In this document: positions 54,867-64,000 of the stretch, in pieces
Numbering within the stretch: the stretch's first letter is position 1
Layout: each line of letters begins with the position of its first letter
Assembly (NCBI GenBank): GCA_009746045.1
Contig: RPFO01000213.1
Span: forward strand, 10,691,853 to 10,755,852
DNA from: Mesostigma viride
Taxonomy: Eukaryota > Streptophyta > Mesostigmatophyceae > Mesostigmatales > Mesostigmataceae
Length of the DNA stretch: 64,000 nt
Direction of reading: 5' to 3'
The notes under the pieces: generated by a model
What the model saw: the letters and a program-made list of their open reading frames with translations, nothing else
What the model was told of the DNA's origin: nothing
Databases searched by the model: none
Program-made: the position numbers and the translations under genes

Positions 54867-56789
54867 GGGACTCGGCGCGGCGAATATTTTCCGCGCCAAA
54901 AAAATTCCGCGGTACCCTCCGTACCGTGAAAAGTGGGTGCACGGTGCGCGCACCCCTTGCGGAAGTGGCCATGGCGACTGCTTTTAGACGAAACGTGACA
55001 AATCTGGCTCGCGGAAAGCAGAAAAAATGCTCGATTCTTGGAGAAAATTAGTTACTGATTCTAATTTATGGTGGGATAGTTGCGATCTATAATGTCGCGG
55101 GCTCTTTTTCTTTACCATCGACAGGGGGGGTACCGGCCTGAATTTCTGTCGGGATGAATAAAGTATAATTGATGCCTGCAGGTGTGTCAGATTGTCGATT
55201 GTTGCCAGTTTTGATGGTCCTAATGGAAGCTAGTTTAATGATGTTTCTAAAGCCGTAAAAATTCCCGCTGCTATCTTTACCTTTCCCGTCATTTTGCGGT
55301 AAGAGAACATTAGGCCTGCGCGATGCGCGCCCGACAGCTCTCCATGAAAGGGTGGCCTTTCTTGTGCGCCTGGGCACGAATAAATGCCCGTTATGGTACG
55401 TTCTTGTATTAAACGTCCTAAGATAGCGCTTTCCTGCTTTCTTAGCTCGTGGAGCGTAAGCTTTTTGCCTTCTTTCCGGCCAGATGCAGCCATGAAGTTG
55501 CGGGTCCTGGCGCTGCATCGCTGGATTCCTGGATGTTTTTTAGCAAGTTCGTCTGTGACGTGGCTGGCTTGCTGCAGCGCGTGGCCCACAACCTGTCGGG
55601 AAGGTGTAATGCTTTTATTTCCATGCTTCTCTGAAATTTCTTTTGCTTTATAGACAGTTGTGTTCGAGGAAATTCACGCGGTCTTCCTAAGCAGCGGCAT
55701 CATTTTCCCCAGACACTGACGAGCTGGCACCTGTCTCCTAAAGAAAGTGGCTCGTGCTTGTTAGAAAGGAGGCAGTGTGCATTTTGCGGGACACAATGCT
55801 TTGGTGGCACATGCGTCAGGTAGGTTGTTCCAATGGTCTCTTCACCTTTCCCACTGAGTAAATGATAGCCTTTGTCATGCTAACCAGAGCAGCTAGCCAC
55901 AGGTTGGCTGGATAAAAAGTCAGCTTATTTTCTCTTTATATACTGCGTGTGTGGTCCTCCACATGTCCGGCTTGTTGGGCATTTTGGAAGAGGGTTTTTA
56001 ATGTGTTGTTGGGTGGAACAACTTGGTTGTTGGCACAAAATCACACATTATTAGCCTGAGATAGGCATGACATATGCTGCTCAGCAGGCGTGTCGTCCTA
56101 CCAGCCTTGTTGTTAAGGGTAGACTCACAAGGCTGGCTGTGACGATGGAGGGGTGGGGCGTATGACGCTCCGGACATCCTCCTCACACTCCGTGATCAAA
56201 GTGGGCATGTTTTTGGGTGTCTAGGGTAGCAAAACAGATGTCATTTTGGCTCAGCACTAGCTCAATTCTCTTTTAGCGTCTACCCATGCAGGTGGCATCA
56301 CAGGAAAATCAATAATAACTTGAGCTACGCTTGTCAGAATGAGCTCAAACTTTGGGGTTGTGTTTCCCCCCACTCAGTATAATTTAAAATGTATGGATGA
56401 CCCAATCTGATGTGTTAATGATTTGATTTATTTTTTCTGGCTCAAAAAAGTACCCATTTTGCGGGAAAATTAATAACTCAAACAAATGTGACCATTTTGG
56501 CCATGTAAATAGCCCAGCTTTTTAAAAAGTGGGGGAACTTTGCAGAAATGTATGGGCAGGTCATTTGGATAAGTGGTTTGTCTTGGGCAAAATATCTCAT
56601 AAATAGCGTCTTTTTCTATTTTTAGCTCGCCACCGGTGCGTGGTTGGGCGTAGTACCCCCAACAAGTGGTGGCATGAATGTCCAAACATCATATTTATGG
56701 TACTCAATCATCACTAGATGGTTCCCGAGTGCATTGGAACTGAAATTCATTAAAGTCAGTTTTTCAGGCTTTTGGACGTGCGAGTCCCC
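54867..56789. mobile_element. TTAA-flanked DNA transposon (piggyBac- or Kolobok-type target)
   Basis: Inverted ends GGGGACTCG ... CGAGTCCCC with TTAA on both sides (54863-54866 and 56790-56793). Next to the left end GGCGCGG ... CCGCGCC forms a 7-bp hairpin. Reading frames inside (55087-55518 and 55230-55589 on -) are not recognisable as transposase, so it is probably non-autonomous or decayed. It lies in element P downstream of the hybrid-binding ORF. Confidence 0.72.
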
Positions 56790-56832
56790 TTAAGGCAACG
56801 TTTGTTGTTTTCTTTACTTTACTTAATTAAAG

Positions 56833-57011
56833 ATGGATCCAGTGGGTGGAGATATTTCGCCTATACCTACCAATACTACTACTACTACTAATAATACTAC
56901 TACTAATAACAATAACAATACTCGTGGTAACCGACGGGACTCCTTGGAAACGGTGCACCATCTCACTCCTCAAGGTAATCTACGTACCTCACCTCCTTCC
57001 CCTGTTACTGG
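56833..57011 (+). pseudogene. Third ORF of element P (start only)
   Basis: ATG at 56833, MDPVGGDISPIPTN, then Thr/Asn-rich low-complexity residues and HHLTPQGNLRTSPPSP. Cut at 57011 by element E. Its place after two small ORFs and its Asn/Thr-rich start would suit a gag-like protein, but this is inference. Confidence 0.45.
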
Positions 57012-57658
57012 AGTTAGCATTTTGGGCAACCAATATGCTAAGTTGATGCAGTTTGGAAAGACCTTTCCAACGCCGTGCTGACCGCCCGAAACAGACAAGG
57101 GACGAGAAAGATATGAGGTCCCGAAGTCCTGGCCGTCCGTGGCCGACTAAGGTGCAGTCCTCTGGTATAGTGGACAGGACACGTGGCAGGCCGTGCCTGC
57201 ACAGGCTTAGCCTGATTATCACGTGACTGTGGTCCACGTAGGCCAGAGGTGCAGCAGCCTGTGACTGGTGGAATACTGGAGCTGGCACAGGGCTGCAAGG
57301 ATACTAGGCCTTGCAGGCTTGTGACAGGTCCTGTACTTCCTAGGTTGCAGAGTCTAGGCAAATCCAGTTCGTCCTGGCTCTGCACTGATGCCAGTGGACG
57401 TTGAGGATTTACCTGTCCGCCTGCACGTGCCTCGTCACGCCGATGGGAACGAGGAACAACACAAAGGATATAGCTTGGTCATGGGGGATGACCAGCTATC
57501 TTGGCAAGCACGAACCGAGGCTCCCACATTGGACGTGGAAACGCTCACCGTGGTCGTGGCTTGGTGCACGGGTTAAAAGGTTGCTGCCTTGCAACTTTGG
57601 CTCATCCCGTTGTGCGCGTGAAAGACCAGGAGCTCACAGCTCGGGCTGGTCGCTAACT
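57012..57658 (+). repeat. 5' LTR of E
   Basis: 647 bp, AGTTAGC ... GCTAACT: a perfect 7-bp inverted terminal repeat. Homologous to the LTRs of A and CD. Confidence 0.88.
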
Positions 57659-57668
57659 CGTATTATTG
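57659..57668 (+). promoter_or_regulatory. Candidate primer-binding site of E
   Basis: CGTATTATTG directly after the LTR, identical to CD. Confidence 0.55.
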
Positions 57669-57689
57669 CATTCCTGTTTGCGGGGTTTC

Positions 57690-59584
57690 ATGTCGGCCGA
57701 GGCTCGGGTTGAAACACCTGAGTCGTCTCCCAGGCGCGAAGCAGCACCAGAGTTGCCGGCGCGCGAGAACGCCTTCTATCCCTATACCCACCAATCCAAC
57801 GCTTCCACCTTTGTGCAAGCTGCCTACGTTGCGCGGGGCCTTGCGGAGGGCGGTTGGGTAGCTGTGTTTGGTAACGCAGCAGGGCCGTCGGCGAACGACC
57901 CCGTGGTGATGAGGATCCGGGCGACGACGTCGCCAGGAGAAACAGCATTACAATTCGTTCAAGTGGCCCGCCGGAGCGGCTGTACAATTTTTCCCAGTGA
58001 GCGCGCTGCCAAGTGTACTTGTGGGCAAATTTTTAGGTGCCCTGTCACTTCGAGGTACTAAAAATTAGGCTACGGTACGAATTCAGCGAATTTCAGCGAA
58101 TTTTCAGTCGAACCAAAGGAAGTGACGCCAACTACCAAAAAGTTTCCGTTACGAATTTTCATCCCAACACTCGCGCAAAATGAAGTGACGGCAACTACCA
58201 AAAAGTTTCCGTTACGAATTTTCACTCCCACACGTTTGCACAAGAGGAAGTGACGGCAACTACCAAAAAGTTTCCGTTACGAATTTTCAGTCCCACACTT
58301 CGCGCAAATTTTAGTAGGGCTGCACGCAAGCTACCTTTCAAAATTTTGCGCTAGTATGGAACGCATTTCATTCGTCTGGAGGAACGCTGCCCGCCAACTA
58401 CCCCCGTTCAGAAAGTTCTGCCGAAATTTACTTGAGATTTGGAAATCTGAACGTCCGCGCAAATTTTAGTAGGGCTGCACGCAAGCTACCTTTCAAAATT
58501 TTGCGCAAGTATGGAACGCAATTCATTCGTCCGGAGGAATGCTGCTCGTCAACTGCCCCCGTTCAGAAAGTTGCGCCGAACTTTACTTGAGATTTGGAAA
58601 TCTGAACGTGCGGTTGGAGTTTCGCGGGGAAACCCAAGTTCCCCAGTAATTCACCAATGACGCGCTTCGAACACTTGGCTTCAAACAGGGAGGGTGTGCA
58701 CGGAGCGTCTCGTTGCCATACGAGACGAGATAGCTTCGTTGATCTACAGTTTAGAAGTTGCGTACCAGGGCGGGCACGTAACCATCCAGGCGCTTGACTT
58801 AGCGCGAGAGACGCTGGGCCAGCTGGTGGCCATCTGCTTAGGTGGAACCAGGTTGTATAATAATCACTGGGTGGCGACAAGCTCGCTGGGGGAGGGGACC
58901 GACGCATCGCACATCATTCGGGACGCGCAGACGCGCGAAGCGGATAGCCCGTGGGATTCCGCCGAGGTGGTTGCTCAAACTTGTGAGCATTTGGTTAACA
59001 TTCTGATCCAGGAGTCGCGTGGTCACGCGGATCACTGGGTTATCACTACACGTCCGCCAGGCATCTGGTCGACCTTGGACACGCCGAGGTTACAGAGCAG
59101 GCCAGGGGCGACTGGGCCAACGGTGACGGTAATCACCGGTCGGGAGGTCACCGACGAAGACTTCCACGAGCAATTCGTGGACAGACCGACGGGCATCATA
59201 GCCAGGTCGTCACAGCAGATTGACGAGGGTGACGGCACGAACGAGGGGTACTCAGCTCGGCGCAGAGCAGAGTTGCACATTCCGTTTGAGCCAGAACACG
59301 ACTTTGCTGAAATCGGTCGGGGGTCTCGCAACGATCGGCGAGGTGGTGGTAGCAGGTGGGTCAGGAACCTTCAGTGGTATCGCCGTGGCAGTGCGGCCAG
59401 ACTGCCGGCAGAGCAGACAGCAGCCGGGAGGCCGGTGAGCCGTGTGCTAGGTCCTTACAACGCCGAGGAGGTCCGCTCAGTTCCACGAGTGGGGACACCG
59501 GTGGCACGCACAGCGCAGGAGCGTGAGGAGGAGGCAGCAGCTGGAGAGCAGCCAGCGGCTTCTTCAGGCAGCACCAGCGCTTGA
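57690..59584 (+). pseudogene. E ORF1, split by a tandem-repeat insertion
   Basis: ATG at 57690 (MSAEARVETPESS). First part to about 57965 matches CD ORF1 (FYPYTHQ, FVQAAYVARGL, WVAV). After the insertion it continues from about 58692 (ERLVAIRDEI, LEVAYQGGHVT, LDLARE) to 59584: VAQTCEHLVNILIQESRGHA, DHWVITTRPPGIW, DRPTGIIAR and WVRNLQWYR. The C-terminus is Glu/Ala/Ser-rich. Intact it would be about 390 residues. No known domain. Conserved with CD along its whole length, so it is a genuine component of this lineage. Confidence 0.72.
57966..58691. repeat. Tandem-repeat insertion in E ORF1
   Basis: About 0.73 kb. It contains three units of about 66 bp (GAAGTGACG(C/G)CAACTACCA, 58120-58310) and two units of about 155 bp (CGCGCAAATTTTAGTAGGGC, about 58302-58456 and 58457-58610). 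No terminal repeat or duplication resolved. Confidence 0.7.
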
Positions 59585-59637
59585 GCCTGTTCTTCCTTGT
59601 CTATCGCCTGTTTTGTTTTGCCATCCCACTGTATATA

Positions 59638-61006
59638 ATGCCTCGTGGCAAACCGGGCGGGAGACGGCGACAAGGGCGAGATGGAGGCACCGGCTGGGGC
59701 AAGCCAGGAGCCTCGGCAGGACAAGGAGCAACTGGTGGGGGAGGCAATCCCTGCCAGCGACGGCGATGGGGGAAAGCGACCAGGCAGCAAGAGGCGGCAC
59801 GAAGACTCGGTGGAGGAGGCGCGCAAGGTGCGGGCGACAGGGCCATCTGATGCAATAACGGTGGCGAATGGGCAACCAGCCGTGGAGAAGCGTAAGAGGG
59901 ACACCTCCGCTGACGGCAATGGTAAGAGGCCTCATGTGGATGTGCTCTCCCCTAGCTGTGCCTGCTGGCCCAAGTGGCGTTGTTGCTGTGACACCCACTA
60001 TGGTGGAGCCGGTGAAGGCGCTGCCAGGGTCGAGGCCTCACATGAGTGCAGTCACTCTTATGAATGGACAAAAGCCTCTTAACCCACCACTAGCACAGGA
60101 GGCTCTAGACAAGTGGCTAGAGGACATGGAGCTGGTTGTACTCTCCGTGGACCCCACTGTCAACCTATAGTGCAAGTGTTTCACTCGTCCACGTGCAACA
60201 GGGACTCATCAGAGCGTGTCAGGGAAAAGGCTAGGACTGGGGTCAAGGATAAGCTAACCTGGGCACAGTTCCTGGATGGTTTGAGGGAGGAGTTCTCTGA
60301 CAAGGTTCTCAACCTCACCAACTACTATAAACATCAGTATGACACCTTTGAGATAGTGGGTCCTGTGGCAGAGGAATGGGCTAGGCTCAACCGTATCAGG
60401 GACAAGGGGGCCAAGTATGGCTTCCTGGTCACAGATAGGGCCTTCTTGGCAGACTATTTCCTGGACCGTATGGGTTTGAGTGTGGATGGGAGGAACAGTG
60501 CCCGCATGTTTCTTAACCAGACTGATGGCTCCTTGCGTGCTCTGGAGCTTGTAATCCTCAGCATAAGGAAGCCAGATCCTGCCTGCAAGGCTATCCAGTC
60601 CCATGGCAGCAATGCCACCTCCGCTGTGCAGGGCCAAGGAGATGTCCCCGGGTACCCAGCCCGTGATGGGGCAAGGCCCAACAAGCGTAAGCGCTTCAGG
60701 CGCCAGAGGCAGGGGGCTCAGGGTGGCAAGGGTGCAGGTTCCCAAGGAGGGATTGGGAGCCAGCAAGCTGGTGGTCAGCAGGGTAAGGGTGGCCAAGGGC
60801 AAGGCAAGGGCCAAGCTCAAGGCAACCAGGGCAAGCAGGGTGGGCAGTCTCAGGGAGGCCAGGGGAAGCCTGGCAAGGGTGGGGCTGGGTCTGGGAAGAA
60901 GGGTGGAGCATGCTTTGTGTGTGGCAAGGAAGGTCACTGGCGTCGTGAGTGTCCTGACAAGAAGGCCAAGCCTGCTGGGGCAGGGGGCCAGTCTGGGCAG
61001 CCGTGA
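59638..61006 (+). pseudogene. gag: E gag, frameshifted, ending in UGA-CUAG
   Basis: ATG at 59638 (MPRGKPGG), but the gag-like frame is the one from about 59645 (VGEAIP, RHEDSVEEARK), then another (RPHMSAVTLMNGQKPL, DKWLEDMELV), then 60170-61006. The last holds the capsid region (ERVREKARTGVKDKLTWAQF, DYFLDRMGLS), a Gln/Gly basic linker and the zinc knuckle CFVCGKEGHWRREC. It ends in TGA followed by CTAG, where CD has a CGA codon and reads on. Three or more frameshifts relative to CD. Confidence 0.75.
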
Positions 61007-62159
61007 CTAGCTAAACCATCCCCTGTAAATAGTCAATCACCCCTTCTTGGGGAAGGTGTGCTGGATGTACATAAGGACGGGGGTGTGCCCCTTGTGCAGC
61101 ACCAAGGGTGTAAAGATGTTGTTCTTCCACTGGATTGCAATAACAATGCTGCAGCTGAATTCCCTATGCCTCATGCAGGTGGTGGGTCTCCAGCAGGTGC
61201 TGGCCTGGAGGGCCAAGGAACCTTGCTGGAAGGGCCTGGAGCGGTCCAGGGTGCAGGGCCTGACTTGGGGCGTCAGGATGGCCTTCAGGGAAGCCCTGGA
61301 ACATCAGGAGTGGATCATGTGTCCCCACACACGGTTCAGACGTCTCGCCAGGTCAGTACTGAAAGGGTGCTGAGCTATGCTGAGGCTGGCCATAGGTTGC
61401 ATCACATGTTTGGTCATTCTGGGCAGGCAGCAATGTTTGCTTGGAGGCTAGGTAGGGAGCCTTTGTGGGAGGCTTGCCAGGCTGCTGCTGAGCAGAGTCA
61501 GTGCCACTTGTGACATCTGCCTTAGAGAGGGCAGCCTGGTGTAAGGGGATAGAAGAGCAGCTGAACCACAGGGTTAACTATTACTTTGATGGGGTGGCTG
61601 TCTCTCCCCTGGCCCTGCAGTATAGCTTACTACCTGAGAACGTGGTGCAGGCCAGTCTTAGGAAGGCAGACAGGTTGTTTGCCCAGCTGAGACGTAAGGA
61701 CAAGAACTGGAATGTGCTGAGGCCTCAGGTGGGGCTGAAGGTCAGGATGTGGAAGGAACCATCTATTCCAGGCAAGCGGGGGAAGTGGCAGGATGGGGTT
61801 GTCACTCGTGTGGAGGAAGCTAACAGATCTTGCCTGGTGGCTTTGGAAAAGGATCCAAGGCACGTGTACAGGTTGTCCTGGGCTCATGTCAAGGAAAGAA
61901 GGCCACATGCAATCTGGCCTGCAGACGGGCCGGGCCCTCCCAGCTGGGTTGAGGAGCCAAGCCAGAGCCAGGCAGCAGCAGCTAACAATCCTCTGGTGGT
62001 GGATGATGGTCTGTCCCTGCTGGAAGATGACGAGCAGGAGGAGGCTGCTGAAGCAACTGTCACAAGGCCAGAGGGGACGGGGCAGCCACCTAAGGCCCGG
62101 GGGCCTCTCATGGCGGACGTCATCCGAGCACTCATGCGCAGCAAACATGATCCCAAGGT
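61007..62159 (+). pseudogene. E integrase remnant with core deletion
   Basis: The frame after the gag stop matches CD: VNSQSP, VLPLDC and the zinc region HRLHHMFGH ... SQCHL. At about 61512 roughly 0.36 kb is missing relative to CD, including all catalytic residues. The match resumes at ALERAAWCKGIEEQLNHRVN and continues through the SH3-like tail (KRGKWQDGVV) to MADVIRALMRSKHDPKV, where the element is cut. Confidence 0.82.
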
Positions 62160-62680
62160 AGTTATGGCACTCGTGCAATGGATGCGAACGTGTGTTGGAT
62201 TATGCAATGGCTGGCATAATATCAACCCATGCAAGCTTGCCAAGCTGGATTGCATGGGCACGTAGGTTAGGGTAACCTAGCTGTCCTGCACTAGTGCTAA
62301 CCAATGAGATGCTGGCTCCGTCCAGCTAGATCTACTCCAGCTAGGACTGATACGATGCCCACAGGCACAGACTGCCTAACAGCACTACGTGGATGGTCCT
62401 GGACCTCCCCTAGGACCTCCGTACAGGACTAGCACTGCAACCACCTTGTGGTCTGCATCACAGCTCATGAACCCTACCACGTGAATACCCACGTGCGTGT
62501 GCCCTACATATCTCAGTGCTAATATCTAGCACCCACGTGCCCAATATGGCACGTGCGGATCTAAACCCTAGTAGAGATATGTCCAGTGTACTACACCACC
62601 GTCCATGTCCGTATCCCACTTGGGAGACGGGGACAACGCCACGTGTACTGATAGTCTAGGCCTGAAGTCCTAGAATAACT
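62160..62680 (-). repeat. LTR of a further Copia-like element
   Basis: 521 bp with inverted ends AGTTAT ... ATAACT. To its right the minus strand reads AAAGAAAAGTAATAATGGG, a polypurine tract like that of G, so this is the 3' LTR of a minus-strand element whose body is displaced by element P at 62712. Confidence 0.68.
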
Positions 62681-63100
62681 CCCATTATTACTTTTCTTTG
62701 GGGAGTGAGGGTGTTACGTCGCGTAACAATTCGTTGTAGTTACGGACGTAAATTAGGTCTTTTGCCTCGGTTGTCCCTAGGTTTACGTGTAGTTCCTACC
62801 GGGACATTATTGTCCTCGTAACAGTACTGTGGTACATTGGGTGCCTTTGGGCGCCGCGCCGCGTACTTTATTAGTGGTCCTCATCCTTTGGTAGAATGTA
62901 GTGGACCAGCGTGCATCTGTAGGCGAGGGCCAGGTCGGCCCGAGCGTGTTGGACCGTTGGTGACCATTTATGCACGTTCCACCCCTCGTGTGTGCACTCG
63001 GCGTGTGTTAAATGAATTAACACATATAGGCTTGGGTCACGGCAGTGTAGTTGTGTTTCCTTCCTCTATTCCTGGAGTAAACGGGTTGTGTAAATGGCTT

Positions 63101-63430
63101 ATGGCGTATTATAGTAACACTTACGTTAATGCATTGAGATCTGGATCGTCTCGTTCGTCTTTCGCTAGGGGTTTAACTAGAGGTGGCTTGACTAGTTTAG
63201 GTAGCATCAGGCCAGGTAGAGGTAGAGGTAGTGGTAGATACCCGCGGCGTAACAATGGACTCGGAGGAATTTTAGGTAGAGAACCAGACGACGATCCCCT
63301 GCAACATACGTCATTGAATCAACCCTTCCGCGTCCGGGAAAATGAAGACGACACCTACTTGACAGGTAATGGGCGGGTCGCCTGCAAGCTGGGGGGTAGT
63401 GCTGCCCGATTCGGGACACGCCCTGCCTAG
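63101..63430 (+). CDS. RGG-rich small protein of element P (ORF-a), copy 2
   Basis: ATG at 63101, MAYYSNTYVNALRSGSSRSS, then RGRGSGRYPRRNN and an acidic tail (NEDDTYLTGNGRVA), 109 residues. Homologous to 14376-14678 with a slightly longer C-terminus. The frame is open further upstream to about 62837 with conserved residues (TIYARSTPRV, RVLNELTHIGLGHG), but no ATG is shared there by both copies. Confidence 0.68.
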   Translation: MAYYSNTYVNALRSGSSRSSFARGLTRGGLTSLGSIRPGRGRGSGRYPRRNNGLGGILGREPDDDPLQHTSLNQPFRVRENEDDTYLTGNGRVACKLGGSAARFGTRPA

Positions 63431-63779
63431 AAGATAGACCTGCTCGAAGCGGAAAATCCTTTTATAGATAGCTCCTTTTCCTCGTTTTGTTTTCTGAGAC
63501 ATGTGGCCTACTGTCGTAGATAGGTGATGGTTTTGGTTCTACGTTAGAGAGACGACTAGCGTCTCGTAGATTACACTTTTCTGCATTCTTGCCTGCGTTG
63601 TATTTAGACGACCCATCGCCAGACGCAGAATTCTTGAAACCGGATACTTACGACCACCTGGCGCTGGAAACCTCGTCCCTGCGTGCGTCGTCAATCTGGT
63701 TCGGTTTCAGACACCCGAGATAAGTCGCCTTCCCTCGTTCTCCTTATTTGACTACTCAAGACCTACCAGGTGCGTTAAC

Positions 63780-64000
63780 ATGAGCCAGCGACGTCCTTTT
63801 CCTGCTCCTTCTCATTCGACTAGTAATAATAGTTTAGCAAAGTATTACGTTGTTATTACCCCTCAATGGGCATCTATTTTCTTATCGTGGGCCGATGCTA
63901 GGAAGTTCGTTCAGTCACGTGCTTATAACGTCTCCAAATATAAGAAGTTTATGTCCTTTGAAGAAGCTCAGACCTACCTCTTAAAGCATAGTGAATCAGA
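63780..64000 (+). CDS. Hybrid-binding (RNase H1/viroplasmin-like) ORF of element P, copy 2, partial
   Basis: ATG at 63780 (MSQRRPFPAPSHS). Uninterrupted domain: LAKYYVVITPQWASIFLSW, ADARKFVQSRAYNV, YKKFMSFEEAQTYLLKHSES. It runs off the window end. The uninterrupted form shows that the domain is real and that the DIRS insertion in copy 1 fell between the first and second halves of the YYVVITPQW strand. Confidence 0.75.
   Translation, partial: MSQRRPFPAPSHSTSNNSLAKYYVVITPQWASIFLSWADARKFVQSRAYNVSKYKKFMSFEEAQTYLLKHSES

Larger units (their letters stand above)
57012..62159 (+). mobile_element. Copia-like LTR element E, 5' portion
   Basis: 5' LTR 57012-57658, PBS-like site, ORF1 (split by an insertion), gag and part of integrase, ending abruptly at 62159 just before the protease, where another LTR (62160) begins. 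Closest to CD. An internal deletion near 61512 removed the integrase core. Confidence 0.87.
62712..64000 (+). mobile_element. Element P, copy 2, left part
   Basis: Starts TGTTACGTCGCGTAACA as at 13966 and is collinear with 13966-15140, then continues through the point where copy 1 holds DIRS. Runs off the window. Confidence 0.75.

Noticed and set aside
57388..57576. ORF inside the E LTR
   Set aside because: Lies in LTR sequence and is not conserved in the A or CD LTRs.

Overview
This window is almost wholly mobile DNA from a eukaryotic nuclear genome. I see no rRNA, tRNA, CRISPR or convincing host gene. The mixture of Copia-type LTR elements, a DIRS/PAT-type tyrosine-recombinase retrotransposon with split direct repeats (a type known from Volvox and other eukaryotes), a Penelope-like reverse transcriptase, a non-LTR element with a restriction-like endonuclease, and DNA transposons suggests a green alga or another protist with a large repeat-rich genome. 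The species cannot be named from this sequence.

Layout, left to right. 1-4180: 3' half of a Copia-like element on + (element A) with a small LINE inserted downstream of pol. 4181 to about 7010: a decayed Penelope-like element on +. 7011-11021: a mosaic of DNA-transposon sequence, including a 1.74-kb palindromic-end repeat that recurs at 48541-50284. 11022-13965: 3' end of a Copia-like element on - (element B), its LTR carrying a second LINE copy. 13966 onward: element P, interrupted at 15140/54461 by a DIRS element (15141-54460). The DIRS pol gene is split by element FH (Copia-like, -, 18935-52892). FH holds two further Copia-like elements: G (-, 24699-33161) and CD (-, 33788-51429). CD holds a non-autonomous LTR element M (38649-46095) and the second palindromic-end repeat. 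M holds a SINE/TRIM-like dimer (41178-41838) and a CACTA transposon (41939-45990). To the right, P resumes, interrupted by a TTAA-flanked transposon (54867-56789) and by Copia-like element E (+, 57012-62159). An LTR of a further element (62160-62680) and a second copy of P (62712-64000) close the window. Nesting reaches seven levels, and target-site duplications support the Copia-like and M layers.

The most notable system is the Copia-like lineage itself (A, B, CD, E, FH, G). Its members share an order of gag, integrase, protease, RT, RNase H, with the aspartic protease after the integrase rather than before it. They also share an HGDD instead of YVDD RT active site, a short D-x29/31-E integrase spacing, LTRs that begin AGTT and end AACT (or AAAT) instead of TG...CA, a conserved non-TGG sequence directly after the 5' LTR in three members, an extra ORF upstream of gag, and a long 3' UTR that in four copies carries a tRNA T-arm-like hairpin. 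The DIRS pol has an in-frame 2A-like peptide between RNase H and recombinase. Element P encodes a small RGG-rich protein and a stand-alone RNase H1/viroplasmin-type hybrid-binding domain.

Most coding regions carry frameshifts or stops. Some may be assembly errors, because LTR pairs can be nearly identical while the genes between them are broken. Start codons given are ATGs unless stated.
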